A stretch of DNA of 24,206 nucleotides from CAZIKB01 sp964539665 (GCA_964539665.1 CAZIKB010000103.1:1-24206); one strand, 5' to 3'. Positions 8,467-16,318 are shown, numbered from the stretch's first letter. Notes: a model not told the origin generated them from the letters alone. Numbers and translations are program-made.

Positions 8467-9125
8467 AAGCGATTACTAATAGTTTATTATTTTGTCTTTT
8501 ATCGTTTTCGGGCTGGGCTTATCTTCTTGCCGGTGATGGTAATATAATTAAAGTAGACCAAATCGTGCCACAACTGAACCAAGGATACCTGACGGTTTCA
8601 GCGGATTTTCAGAATTTATTTTCAGAAAAAATTATTGGCACCATTCAAAGCGGTTTGCCATCCATCGTACAAATTGAGATTAAATTAGTAGCCACAGAAA
8701 ATAAACAAATCGTGCGTCGTCAAATCGTTTGTTCTATCTCCTACAATATCTGGCAGGAACGCTATTCAATTATCTATGAAGACACGGCAGAAATTTACTC
8801 AGATTTCACTGAAGCCAGGAAAAGGAGCAGTCATCTAAAAAATGTGACCCTGATTACAAGCAAATTCTTAAATAAAAAATTAAATTATAATATACAGATT
8901 AGAGTTAGTATTATCCCCATTTCCTCTCGCCAGAGTGATAAAATCAATGATTGGCTGCTTGATCCGAATCAAACCGAGGAAAGTTTAGCTTCTGATGAAA
9001 GAGCCAGTGGTTTTAAATTAAATTTAAGCAACCTGGTTTCATTGTTTGTCGGAGGTAAAAAACGCTCCCGCTACAGCTCCGACTGGTATTCGTCAAAAAC
9101 TTTTCGCATTAGTGATTTGCAATGA
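8463..9125 (+). CDS. DUF4390 domain-containing protein, exported
   Basis: This 220-residue protein starts at a TTG that overlaps the TGA of the Omp85 gene, a sign of translational coupling. Residues 1-23 form a signal peptide (SLLFCLLSFSGWAYLLAG), so the mature part (about 24-220) is periplasmic or envelope-bound. The body (IVPQLNQGYLTVSADFQNLFSEKIIGTIQSGLP and following text) is the pattern of DUF4390, a family of unknown function commonly encoded directly before NtrY-like kinases. The gene overlaps the kinase start by four bases (ATGA). Context suggests it works with the sensor kinase or in envelope maintenance. Family assignment rests on sequence pattern and gene order; no biochemical function is known. 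Confidence 0.7.
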   Translation: MKAITNSLLFCLLSFSGWAYLLAGDGNIIKVDQIVPQLNQGYLTVSADFQNLFSEKIIGTIQSGLPSIVQIEIKLVATENKQIVRRQIVCSISYNIWQERYSIIYEDTAEIYSDFTEARKRSSHLKNVTLITSKFLNKKLNYNIQIRVSIIPISSRQSDKINDWLLDPNQTEESLASDERASGFKLNLSNLVSLFVGGKKRSRYSSDWYSSKTFRISDLQ

Positions 9126-10654
9126 GAAAAATTCGGACAAAGTTAGTTCTTTCTCTTTTAGTTATAACTTTGTTACCAGTTTTCCCCGTTTATTACGTAG
9201 TTAAAAACCTTCTGGAACGAAGCCTGGAAATTGGCTTTAATAAAAATGTTGAATCAGCGTTAGAGCAGGCTGCCGATATTTCTCGCGAGCTATATTCAAA
9301 TTATAAACGTGAAACATTGTCTATAGCAGAGGAATTAGCCGCATCCGATTGGGCGAGGCGATTAATAAACAGGCAAAATATTCTTGCAACAACGATTGCA
9401 TCCAGAGCAGAATTACTCGGCACAGGCAAAGTTGATTTTTTTGATGGAGAGGGAAATCTAATTTTCACAGGCAGTAATGTTACGGAACATCCCTTCCCGA
9501 AACTTTACCAGAATAACATCAAGTCTTTGATTCAGAAAGAGCAATCGGAAATATTAAATTTTTCTAACGACCGAGGCTATATTTCTGCTTTTTCTCCCAT
9601 TAAAATAAATGGCATCAAGCGTGGATTTTTAGTAGCCACGAAAGCAGTTGATGAAAACTTTATTCAGGGTTCTCAACAAGTCGTCGAAGTCCATCAGATG
9701 TTTAAAACATTGGATTATTTGGAGGAAGATTTGCCGCGCGGTTTTTTGCTGGCCTTCATTGTGGTTTATGCGCCAATTGCAGCGTTTTCTATTGGAGTCG
9801 GGTATTATTTTTCGCGCAAAATTACTAATCCACTTTTAATGCTTGTTAGCAGCACCCAAAAAGTCGCGGCAGGTGATTGGGATTATCGGGTAAACCTTAC
9901 TTCAAAAGATGAAGTTGGTGAACTGGGCACGGCATTCAACAACATGATATCCACCCTTAAAGAGAAGCAAGATCAGGTGATTGCGTTGGAGAAGATGGCG
10001 GTCTGGCGGGAAATCGCTCGTATTTTAGCGCACGAAATCAAAAATCCACTGACTCCGATTCAACTCACTGTGCAGCAGATGAAAGACAAATATCCCGGCG
10101 ATGATACGGAATATCGGCACTTATTAGAGGAATGCAGCGAAATTGTTACGGATGAAATCGAGAGTCTGCGAACTCTCGTACGTGAATTTTCCGATTTCGC
10201 CCGTATGCCAAAACTCAATCTGGTGCCGGCGAATTTAAACGAGCTGGTTCAGGAGGTGAGCAAGCTTTATGCTGAAAGCGATTTAAGCCTGAATCTTGAT
10301 TCTACAATCCCTGAGTTTAATTTTGATTATGAAAAAATGCGCCGGGTACTGATTAATTTAATTGAAAATGGCATAGACAGTCTAAAAAGTAAAGGTACAG
10401 GCAAGATCCAAATAAAGACCTTAAAACAAGAAAACGAAGCTCTTTTGCAGGTTACTGATACTGGCGATGGGATTCCACAAGACTTGCAAGAGAAGATTTT
10501 CGAACCCTATTTTTCTACCAAAAAAAGCGGCGTTGGCCTGGGATTGGCCATTGTTAAACGAATCATTGAGGAACACGGCGGGAGGATTTCTTTAGATAGT
10601 CCGGAAGGTGAAGGGACGACGTTTTTTATTTGGTTGCCTGGAATAGTCAATTAG
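9122..10654 (+). CDS. NtrY-like membrane sensor histidine kinase
   Basis: This 510-residue kinase has the order: TM1 (about 8-28), a periplasmic sensor segment (about 29-204), TM2 (about 205-230), HAMP (about 228-281), HisKA with phospho-accepting H304 in LAHEIKNPLTP, and a HATPase_c domain with N box around N416 (INLIENGID), G1 box DTGDGIP (446-452), F box FEPYFSTK and G2 box GVGLGLAIV (470-478). HEIKNPLTPIQL is typical of the NtrY/AtoS group that pairs with sigma-54 activators. The start ATG overlaps the stop of the DUF4390 gene. The cognate response regulator follows after 135 bases. It would autophosphorylate H304 and pass phosphate to D54 of that regulator. The signal sensed is unknown, and the gene name does not prove a role in nitrogen control. 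Confidence 0.88.
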   Translation: MRKIRTKLVLSLLVITLLPVFPVYYVVKNLLERSLEIGFNKNVESALEQAADISRELYSNYKRETLSIAEELAASDWARRLINRQNILATTIASRAELLGTGKVDFFDGEGNLIFTGSNVTEHPFPKLYQNNIKSLIQKEQSEILNFSNDRGYISAFSPIKINGIKRGFLVATKAVDENFIQGSQQVVEVHQMFKTLDYLEEDLPRGFLLAFIVVYAPIAAFSIGVGYYFSRKITNPLLMLVSSTQKVAAGDWDYRVNLTSKDEVGELGTAFNNMISTLKEKQDQVIALEKMAVWREIARILAHEIKNPLTPIQLTVQQMKDKYPGDDTEYRHLLEECSEIVTDEIESLRTLVREFSDFARMPKLNLVPANLNELVQEVSKLYAESDLSLNLDSTIPEFNFDYEKMRRVLINLIENGIDSLKSKGTGKIQIKTLKQENEALLQVTDTGDGIPQDLQEKIFEPYFSTKKSGVGLGLAIVKRIIEEHGGRISLDSPEGEGTTFFIWLPGIVN

Positions 10655-10685
10655 TCATCGGGTCATTAAGTCATTAGGTGATAAT
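10646..10685 (+). repeat. Five imperfect 8-bp tandem repeats (consensus GTCATTAR)
   Basis: GTCAATTA, GTCATCGG, GTCATTAA, GTCATTAG and GTGATAAT run head to tail, beginning inside the last codons of the kinase gene and crossing its TAG stop at 10652-10654. Similar GTCATT-type repeats often flank four-helix-bundle genes in such genomes; here they directly precede a relic of one. Confidence 0.6.
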
Positions 10686-10701
10686 GTGGAAGGGAGTGTT
10701 T

Positions 10702-10782
10702 ATGAAATTGGAGGAACTTCAGGTTTATAGTCTTTCTATGGATATTGCTGAACGAATTGGGAATTTAAATAATTCAGGATAA
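10702..10782 (+). pseudogene. Relic of a four-helix-bundle (23S rRNA intervening-sequence, S23-type) gene
   Basis: A reading frame of 26 codons begins with MKLEELQVYSLSMDIAERI, which matches the N-terminal first helix of the four-helix-bundle/S23 family (pattern LxVYxxSMxLAxxI), and then ends at TAA after NLNNSG. The normal proteins are about 115-130 residues, so only the first quarter is left. It has its own good ribosome-binding sequence (GGAAGGGAG, just upstream). The remnant sits between kinase and response regulator, and the AGGA at 10776-10779 in its last codons now serves as the likely ribosome-binding site of the regulator gene. Confidence 0.6.
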
Positions 10783-10789
10783 ATGAAAA

Positions 10790-12151
10790 ATGACCAAACA
10801 AACCATCCTAATCATCGATGATGAAAAAAACATCCGCCGCTCTGTGGAGATGATTTGCACGGGCGAAGGATATGAGGTGAAGACTGCCGCGGACGGAGAA
10901 GAAGCGATTAAAGTTCTTGATTCCGGGCCAATTGATTTAGCGCTCCTGGATATTGTCATGCCCGGTACCGACGGCCTGCAATTGCTCAGGCAAATTCATG
11001 CCAAATATCCTGATGTAGTCGTAATTATGGTCTCAGGTCATGCCACAGTGCAAAATGCAGTGACAGCCACAAAAGATGGCGCTTTTGATTTTATTGAAAA
11101 ACCTATCTCGAAGGAAAAGCTGCTCATCTCCATAAAAAATGCTTTAAAGAACCGGCGTCTGCAAAAAGAAAATCTTGAACTACGGCAGCAGGTCACGGGT
11201 AAATATGAAATGATCGGGCAAAGCCATGCGATGAAAGATATTTTGGAACAGATTTCCAAAGTCGCCCCGACCAATGGACGAGTGTTAATTTACGGTGAAA
11301 GCGGTACAGGTAAAGAGTTAATCGCGCGTGCGATTCATGAGAACAGTACCCGTGATAAGGGGCCATTTATAAAAGTAAATTGTGCTGCCATTCCGGAAGA
11401 ACTTATTGAGAGCGAACTTTTTGGCAGCGAAAAAGGGGCCTATACCGGCGCCCACCAAACCCGAGAGGGAAAATTTAGCCAGGCCAACGGCGGTACCCTG
11501 TTCCTGGACGAAGTCGGCGACATGAGTTTGAAAGTGCAGGCCAAGGTTTTAAGGGTATTGCAGGAAGGCGAATTTGAAAAAGTTGGCGGCAGCAAAACAG
11601 AAAAAGTAGACGTACGAGTTCTATCCGCCACCAATAAAGATTTAGAAAAGGAAGCTAAAGAGGGCCGATTCCGTGAAGATCTCTTTTTTCGCCTGAATGT
11701 TGTGCCAATTATTTCACCGCCTCTGCGAAGGCGAAAAGAAGATGTTTCAATTTTAATTGAATATTTCATTGCAAGCTACTGCCAGGAAAACGGTTATTGT
11801 GAAAAGGATATGACCCCAACGGCCCTGGATGCCCTGAAAAACTATGATTGGCCAGGGAATATTCGCGAATTAAAAAATGTCATCGAACGGATGATGATTA
11901 TGTGCAGTTCTACTTCAATCGACGTTGAAGACCTGCCGCGCAACATTCAAAGCCCTTCGCACCAGATATCACCTAAATTAGATTTAGGAATGACATTAAA
12001 AGATTTAAAAGAAACTGTGGAGAAAGAATATATCTTAACCACCCTTAAACAGAATAAATGGAATGTCAGCCGCACAGCAAAAGATCTGGACATTGACCGC
12101 ACCAATTTACACAAGAAGATGAAGTATTATGGACTGTCGAATGAGAGCTGA
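10790..12151 (+). CDS. NtrX-like sigma-54-dependent response regulator
   Basis: This 453-residue activator has three domains. The receiver (about 5-120) contains D11/D12, phospho-acceptor D54 (LLDIVMP), S82 and K104. The AAA+ sigma-54 interaction domain (about 140-370) has Walker A GESGTGKE (169-176), the GAYTGA loop (216-221) that contacts sigma-54, Walker B GGTLFLDEVGD (234-244) and an arginine-finger region (FREDLFFRLNV). The C-terminal Fis-type helix-turn-helix is about 410-449 (NVSRTAKDLDIDRTNLHKKM). It should activate sigma-54 promoters when phosphorylated by the upstream kinase. The start is chosen as the ATG that gives MTKQTILIIDDE; an ATG seven bases earlier is out of frame. Targets are not visible in this window; I found no convincing -24/-12 promoter nearby. 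Confidence 0.92.
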   Translation: MTKQTILIIDDEKNIRRSVEMICTGEGYEVKTAADGEEAIKVLDSGPIDLALLDIVMPGTDGLQLLRQIHAKYPDVVVIMVSGHATVQNAVTATKDGAFDFIEKPISKEKLLISIKNALKNRRLQKENLELRQQVTGKYEMIGQSHAMKDILEQISKVAPTNGRVLIYGESGTGKELIARAIHENSTRDKGPFIKVNCAAIPEELIESELFGSEKGAYTGAHQTREGKFSQANGGTLFLDEVGDMSLKVQAKVLRVLQEGEFEKVGGSKTEKVDVRVLSATNKDLEKEAKEGRFREDLFFRLNVVPIISPPLRRRKEDVSILIEYFIASYCQENGYCEKDMTPTALDALKNYDWPGNIRELKNVIERMMIMCSSTSIDVEDLPRNIQSPSHQISPKLDLGMTLKDLKETVEKEYILTTLKQNKWNVSRTAKDLDIDRTNLHKKMKYYGLSNES

Positions 12152-12253
12152 AAACTCAGTATCAGTAAAGTCAAGAATCCAGAATGGAATTTCAGAAAGA
12201 GGAAAATTAGAGTAATTGAAGTTATTTTAAAAAATCGAAAATCCTAAAATTCT

Positions 12254-12283
12254 CTTCATGGTGAGCAGAGTCGAACCATAAAG
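12254..12283. repeat. REP-like imperfect inverted repeat
   Basis: CTTCATGGT (12254-12262) and ACCATAAAG (12275-12283) are inverted arms with one mismatch around GAGCAGAGTCGA. The core (CATGGTGAGC...GTCGAACCAT) resembles the dispersed intergenic palindromes seen in many environmental genomes. It lies in the 199-base gap between the convergent response-regulator and epimerase genes, where it could also help stop transcription. Confidence 0.4.
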
Positions 12284-12350
12284 TTTTGCTCAATAAAGAT
12301 TTATTACTAACGTGATTTAATATTGAAATCCTCCCACCAAAAAATCAACA

Positions 12351-13373
12351 TTACTTTTCTGTCACCCCAATCCCTGGCTGGTTATTTAAAATCAGTTTGC
12401 CTTTTTCAACTTTTACGCCAGTGAACGGATCATTTTTAATCAACAAGTTTCCATCCAGATCGGCATAGTCGACTAATGGAGAAAGGTTTGCTGCTGCCGA
12501 GATTGCCACAGAACTCTCAACCATACACCCCAACATAATCTTCATTCCCAGGGATTTTGCCAGCCAGATCATTCGCAGTGCTTCCTGTAAACCGCCAGAT
12601 TTCATGATTTTGATATTAATTCCATCAAAAGCAGCGGCCAGTTTGGGAATATCGCGGGCATTTTTAACGCTTTCGTCTGCTATGATTGGAATGTTGACCC
12701 GTTCGCGCAGCCACCGGGTTTCGTCCAACATACTCGATGGCATGGGCTGTTCAATAAACTCCACTCCTTGCGTTTCAAGCCACTGGATTTTTTCCAGCGC
12801 TTCCTCTTTCTGCTTCCAGCCTTCATTGGCATCCACCCGCAACGGTTTATTTGTTACCGAACGTACCGCAGCGATCACTTCCTCGTCATTGTCGAGTCCG
12901 ACTTTGATTTTGAGAATCGGGTAAACGTCGGCTTCCTGCACTTTTTGTTTGATCACTTCGGGTGTATCAATTCCGATTGAATAAGTAGTAATCGGGGTTT
13001 TGCTTTTGTCTAGTCCCAAATACTTAAAAAACGGAATATGCAGAGATCTGGTTACCCAATCCATCAGTGCAATATCCAGGGCAGCTTTAGCCGCGGTTTG
13101 AGCCGGGTCAAGCTTTTGAATAGCGTAACCTAAATCTACAAAATTCCACAAATCATAATTTGAAAACAGAAGTTTCGCTTTCTCGATTATCTCTATTGTC
13201 GATTCAGGAGTCTCATTGTATCTGATGTTGGGAGCAGCTTCTCCGTAGCCCATGATGCCGTCTTTTTCCAGCGTGACGATAACATTCTGCTTAAAATCAC
13301 TTGAACCTCTGGCAATGGTCCAGGTGTGCTTCAGTTTTAACTGTTTAATCTCGTAATGTATTTTGATGTCCAT
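12351..13373 (-). CDS. Dipeptide epimerase (L-Ala-D/L-Glu epimerase type, enolase superfamily)
   Basis: This 340-residue enzyme has the N-terminal capping domain (about 1-120) and the (beta/alpha)7-beta barrel of muconate-lactonizing-type enolases. Catalytic residues visible: KxK with K155 and K157 (LKIKVG), magnesium ligands D181 (VDANEG), E208 (FIEQP) and D233 (ADES), and the opposite base K255 (NIKIMKSGG). The DLD at 305-307 is the motif that binds the dipeptide amino group in L-Ala-D/L-Glu epimerases such as YkfB/YcjG. It would convert L-Ala-D-Glu from murein breakdown to L-Ala-L-Glu for degradation in the cytoplasm. It is downstream of an NlpC/P60 gene on the same strand (71-base gap), like the ykfB-ykfC pair of Bacillus. 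Exact dipeptide specificity cannot be read from sequence. Confidence 0.88.
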   Translation of the reverse strand: MDIKIHYEIKQLKLKHTWTIARGSSDFKQNVIVTLEKDGIMGYGEAAPNIRYNETPESTIEIIEKAKLLFSNYDLWNFVDLGYAIQKLDPAQTAAKAALDIALMDWVTRSLHIPFFKYLGLDKSKTPITTYSIGIDTPEVIKQKVQEADVYPILKIKVGLDNDEEVIAAVRSVTNKPLRVDANEGWKQKEEALEKIQWLETQGVEFIEQPMPSSMLDETRWLRERVNIPIIADESVKNARDIPKLAAAFDGINIKIMKSGGLQEALRMIWLAKSLGMKIMLGCMVESSVAISAAANLSPLVDYADLDGNLLIKNDPFTGVKVEKGKLILNNQPGIGVTEK

Positions 13374-13444
13374 GGGAATTGACCTGCTGTTTCATCGCTC
13401 TAAAATTAATTCGTTTGATTCACTTGAACTGAGATTTAACATTA

Positions 13445-14659
13445 CTACAACACCCGTTTTGATTTGCGCAAAGTTCTATGACGATATTCGTTATACAGAG
13501 GATGTTGCGGATCTAAACTGTTAATATGAACCGATCCTGATGAATGAATGAATTTGCTATCTCCCAAAAAAATACCGCAATGCGTGATTCTCTCAGGATT
13601 CGAACCAAAAAAGAGTAAGTCTCCGGGATACAAGTTACCGAAATTTTCACCAAATGAAATTTCTTCTCCTTCGCGGACTATCTGACTGGCGTCGCGGGGA
13701 AGCTGCACATTATTCAGACGAAATACGGTTTGTACGAAACCAGAACAATCGAACCCCTTAACAGAAGTCCCGCCCCACAAATATGGCACTCCTAAAAACT
13801 TTTTCGATGTGCTGATTATTCTTTCGCGAGTTACCCGGACATTTTGTAATTCTTTAGCTTCGACAACCAAATCCTTTTGGACAAACCCTTTTCGCCCGTC
13901 GGGTGTTTCAACCTTGTATGAACCATAGCCTCTGTTAAGTAGCTTTATTCGGGCGCCGGGTACCAGATCAACTATAAAATCATCGCTTGTTCCAGCCTGT
14001 GCACGCACGATTCCGTAATTCGCCGTACTTACGACGTGTGCTGAATTTTGCCATTCCCGCGCAGTGAGCGAATCCACTGCCGCAAGCGAGCTTTTACTTA
14101 ACCAGCCAAGATATTTATCCCAGTTTTGAACATAGTAAAAAAAGCCATCTTCCTTTAATATGCGCACCACCGTGCCAAGCAGAGTTTGACTTACTAATTC
14201 AGCCTGGTATTTCGGGTCGCGACGCATATTTGCCACACTAATTTTGACAATGCCATAACTACGGTCTTGCACAGACTCATCGGGAAGCACCCAGATACTA
14301 TCTACGAAAGTTAAGTTTTGTTCGGTATGACGCAGCGAATCCAATAAAATATTTGGCAGGTTTGGATTGAGTACTTCGCCAGCGACAATAATTTGTCGGC
14401 CTTTCCTGGTCAGGTTTATATTAAATACATCTATTCGTGAATCGGGTACGTACTGCTTGCCGACTTGCTCTACTACATTTTGTAAGTCGGCAGATATTTT
14501 TGAAGAAGCATATTGACAGGCGCTTTGGGTTAGCGTAATTATAAATAAAAAAATCAGAAGTTGAGAAAAACGAATAACTTTGAAATTTACCAGCAGATTA
14601 TTCAGAGTATGATTAGGGCTTAATTCGGTACTAACTGTTTTGCGGTTTCTGACATTCAT
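13445..14659 (-). CDS. NlpC/P60 cysteine peptidase with SH3-type domains (YkfC-like murein peptide endopeptidase)
   Basis: This 404-residue envelope protein has a long basic N-region, a hydrophobic segment (about 30-46) and Cys48 in SAC, so it may be a lipoprotein although the lipobox is weak. Two bacterial SH3-like regions (about 135-195 and 205-265; VVRILKEDGFFYYVQ and GARIKLLNRGYGSYKV) are followed by the NlpC/P60 domain (about 275-400) with catalytic C305 (GFDCSGF), H360 (THCGIF) and a third polar residue, H372 (FIHSSG). Such enzymes cut the gamma-D-Glu-diaminopimelate bond of murein peptides. The unusual 30-residue N-region is supported by a perfect AAGGAGG (complement of 14664-14670) just before this ATG. 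Its product, L-Ala-D-Glu, is the substrate of the epimerase encoded next. Confidence 0.86.
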   Translation of the reverse strand: MNVRNRKTVSTELSPNHTLNNLLVNFKVIRFSQLLIFLFIITLTQSACQYASSKISADLQNVVEQVGKQYVPDSRIDVFNINLTRKGRQIIVAGEVLNPNLPNILLDSLRHTEQNLTFVDSIWVLPDESVQDRSYGIVKISVANMRRDPKYQAELVSQTLLGTVVRILKEDGFFYYVQNWDKYLGWLSKSSLAAVDSLTAREWQNSAHVVSTANYGIVRAQAGTSDDFIVDLVPGARIKLLNRGYGSYKVETPDGRKGFVQKDLVVEAKELQNVRVTRERIISTSKKFLGVPYLWGGTSVKGFDCSGFVQTVFRLNNVQLPRDASQIVREGEEISFGENFGNLYPGDLLFFGSNPERITHCGIFLGDSKFIHSSGSVHINSLDPQHPLYNEYRHRTLRKSKRVL

Positions 14660-15014
14660 TGATCCTCCTTGTCTCCGTTATTTTACCTGAGAAGGTTTAA
14701 TTTATGAAAATTAATATAACAAAATTCAAACAACAAATAAACCAATTTATATAAATTAACCGTTAGATCGAAAAATATAAACCAAAGAGAACCGGACGAT
14801 TTCTCCAGCTTATTAAATAATCAAACAAATTGTTGAGTTAATAGTCGAGGTTTATTATATTTAAACCCAGATTTCGAATTGACCTTAAAATTTAAGATAT
14901 TTTAATTCGGAAATTTTGAATAAAATGCTACATTTAAAGTTGCTGAATACAAGTTTAATTATGGTGACATCACAGACTATTTGATGTGACTGGCACAAAC
15001 AGGAGGTAAGCAAG
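14660..15014. other. 355-base divergent intergenic region
   Basis: This A+T-rich stretch separates the minus-strand murein-peptide genes from the plus-strand carbon-fixation block, so it should carry promoters for both. I see no ORF and no recognised riboswitch. The visible signals are the AAGGAGG of the NlpC gene, an 8-of-9 dyad at 14964-14990, and AGGAGGT at 15001-15007 before the next gene. Confidence 0.5.
14964..14990 (+). promoter_or_regulatory. Dyad/stem-loop upstream of the core methionine synthase gene
   Basis: GTGACATCA (14964-14972) can pair with TGATGTGAC (14982-14990) at 8 of 9 positions around a 9-base loop. It ends 10 bases before the AGGAGGT ribosome-binding site of the next gene. 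It may be an operator or a short regulatory hairpin; no known binding motif was matched. Confidence 0.3.
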
Positions 15015-16088
15015 ATGTCATTTAAACCCAGATTTATGGCTGCCGGAATTGGCAGTATGCCATTTGATGATCCGGAACATGCTGTAGATGTATCACTCTC
15101 AAAATTGCACGAAGCCCCTTTTTGGCCGCAGCTGCCGAAGATCGGACTGAACGAACAAATGGAAATTCAATATTCGGAAGGCCTGCCCTGCATTGTGATC
15201 GATCGGGTTAAAAATCGCATGTATTTCGACACCTTTGGAGATTACACAGATGCTTTTACCGAGTTTTACGAGGCTTATCTCCTGGCAATGGATCCGGATG
15301 AAGGGAACGGGGACTGCTCCGCCTTGGCCGTTAGTGCAGATTTTTCCAGGGGGATATACGCCCTCGAAAAACGCCTGCAGGCCAAAGACAGCAAGCTGCC
15401 ATTTGTAAAAGTTCAAACTACCGGGCCGTGCAGCTTTGCCCTCACCATTGTGGATGAGAACAAGCGGGCTATTTACTATAATGAGGAGTTTCGTGATGTG
15501 GTCATCAAGGCGCTGGCCATGAAGTGTAGGTGGCAAATCCAGAAATTTCAGCCGTTCGCTGAGCAAGTGATATGTTTTATTGATGAACCGATTCTTTCTG
15601 GTTTTGGCAGCTCGACTTATGTTTCTGTAAAACGCGATGATGTCGTTGCTCACCTTGCCGAGATGATTGAGGCCATTCACGCTGATAATGGCATTGCAGG
15701 CATCCATTGCTGCGGCAATACCGAATGGAGCATTCTCATCGACGCTGGTGTTGATATTGTGAATTTTGACGCTTTCGAATTTGGTGAAACAATAGCCATG
15801 TATCCAGAGGCTGTCAAAAGTTTCCTCGAAAGCGGTGGAATGCTGGCCTGGGGTGTTGTCCCCACTTCCAAAGCGATTCAGGAACAGACTGTCGGAAGTA
15901 TGGTAGTTCATTTGGAAAAGATGATGGATAACCTGGCTGCACAGGGCGTCGATAAACAGCAGATTACAGAACAAGCCATCATTACTCCTTCCTGCGGCAC
16001 CGGCTCCATGGAGCCGGCAGATGCAGATAAAGTATTTGAGATGACTGATCTGCTTTCGCGGGCGATGAAGGAAAAGTACGGATTCTGA
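15015..16088 (+). CDS. Core (folate-independent) methionine synthase-like protein, MetE C-domain/UROD-like fold, probable MesB-type
   Basis: This 357-residue protein is a single barrel of the MetE C-terminal/uroporphyrinogen-decarboxylase superfamily. It lacks the N-terminal folate-binding half of MetE. Zinc-site residues are visible: H231 and C233 in HCCGNTEW and C327 in TPSCGTG, matching the H-x-C...C pattern of cobalamin-independent methionine synthase; FIDEP (188-192) is also typical. The zinc would activate homocysteine thiolate. From the literature on core methionine synthases, the MesB family occurs in anaerobes with the Wood-Ljungdahl pathway and probably takes methyl from the corrinoid iron-sulfur protein. 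Its place just before the CODH/ACS genes supports that role here. Start is fixed by AGGAGGT at 15001-15007, seven bases upstream. Alternatives are another corrinoid- or thiol-linked methyltransferase of the same fold. Superfamily secure, MesB assignment moderate. Confidence 0.75.
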   Translation: MSFKPRFMAAGIGSMPFDDPEHAVDVSLSKLHEAPFWPQLPKIGLNEQMEIQYSEGLPCIVIDRVKNRMYFDTFGDYTDAFTEFYEAYLLAMDPDEGNGDCSALAVSADFSRGIYALEKRLQAKDSKLPFVKVQTTGPCSFALTIVDENKRAIYYNEEFRDVVIKALAMKCRWQIQKFQPFAEQVICFIDEPILSGFGSSTYVSVKRDDVVAHLAEMIEAIHADNGIAGIHCCGNTEWSILIDAGVDIVNFDAFEFGETIAMYPEAVKSFLESGGMLAWGVVPTSKAIQEQTVGSMVVHLEKMMDNLAAQGVDKQQITEQAIITPSCGTGSMEPADADKVFEMTDLLSRAMKEKYGF

Positions 16089-16105
16089 AGTTGAAAGCTT
16101 CATTC

Positions 16106-16272
16106 TTAGCGCAGAGATAAAGGAAAATTATTTGTTATGCATGAGTTGGATTAATCATTAACTTTCATGTTGAATTATTACGTGATGGAATTGAACGAGT
16201 GGTCAACGAATTAACGGAGTAGTTTTATTAAAAACTCTGCGAATCTCAGCGTACTCTGCGTCTCTGCGTTAA
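16106..16272. repeat. Relic element bounded by 12-bp inverted repeats (CTCTGCG-type)
   Basis: TTAGCGCAGAGA (16106-16117) and TCTCTGCGTTAA (16261-16272) are inverted copies with one mismatch. The right end also holds repeated CTCTGCG/CTCAGCG units between 16234 and 16268. The interval contains the GxxExxY relic. Such CTCTGCG repeats commonly flank GxxExxY genes in environmental genomes, so this looks like the collapsed remains of one such unit. Confidence 0.5.
16148..16222 (+). pseudogene. C-terminal relic of a GxxExxY-family gene
   Basis: In one frame the bases read GLIINFHVELLRDGIERVVN followed by ELTE and a TAG stop at 16220-16222. This is the characteristic C-terminal end of GxxExxY proteins (family pattern GLLINFNxxLLKDGIKR). 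The normal proteins are about 120-130 residues; nothing of the middle or the GxxExxY motif remains. A short ATGCATGAG just upstream may be the old N-terminus (MHE), joined out of frame by an internal deletion. It is not expected to make a functional protein. Confidence 0.6.
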
Positions 16273-16303
16273 TTTGATAATCATAGTACAACAACAAAAT
16301 CGA

Positions 16304-16318
16304 GTTGAAATTATCAAC
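16304..16318. promoter_or_regulatory. Palindromic operator candidate upstream of the CooC/CODH/ACS genes
   Basis: GTTGA-AATTA-TCAAC is a perfect 5-bp-arm dyad, 45 bases before the first CooC start. It overlaps a possible -35 (TTGAAA) of a weak promoter whose -10 might be TATATG at 19-base spacing. The half-site resembles FNR/CRP-type TTGAN, but the spacing is one base short of the FNR consensus. Function is not shown. Confidence 0.3.

Noticed and set aside
14660..15014. Cobalamin or SAM riboswitch before the corrinoid-linked methionine synthase
   Set aside because: No B12 box (GCCACTG) or S-box core was found; only a short imperfect dyad is present.
15099..16103. Long antisense frame (334 codons) opposite the methionine synthase gene
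   Set aside because: It is a mirror of a gene with clear motifs and ribosome-binding site; the translation has no recognisable domain.
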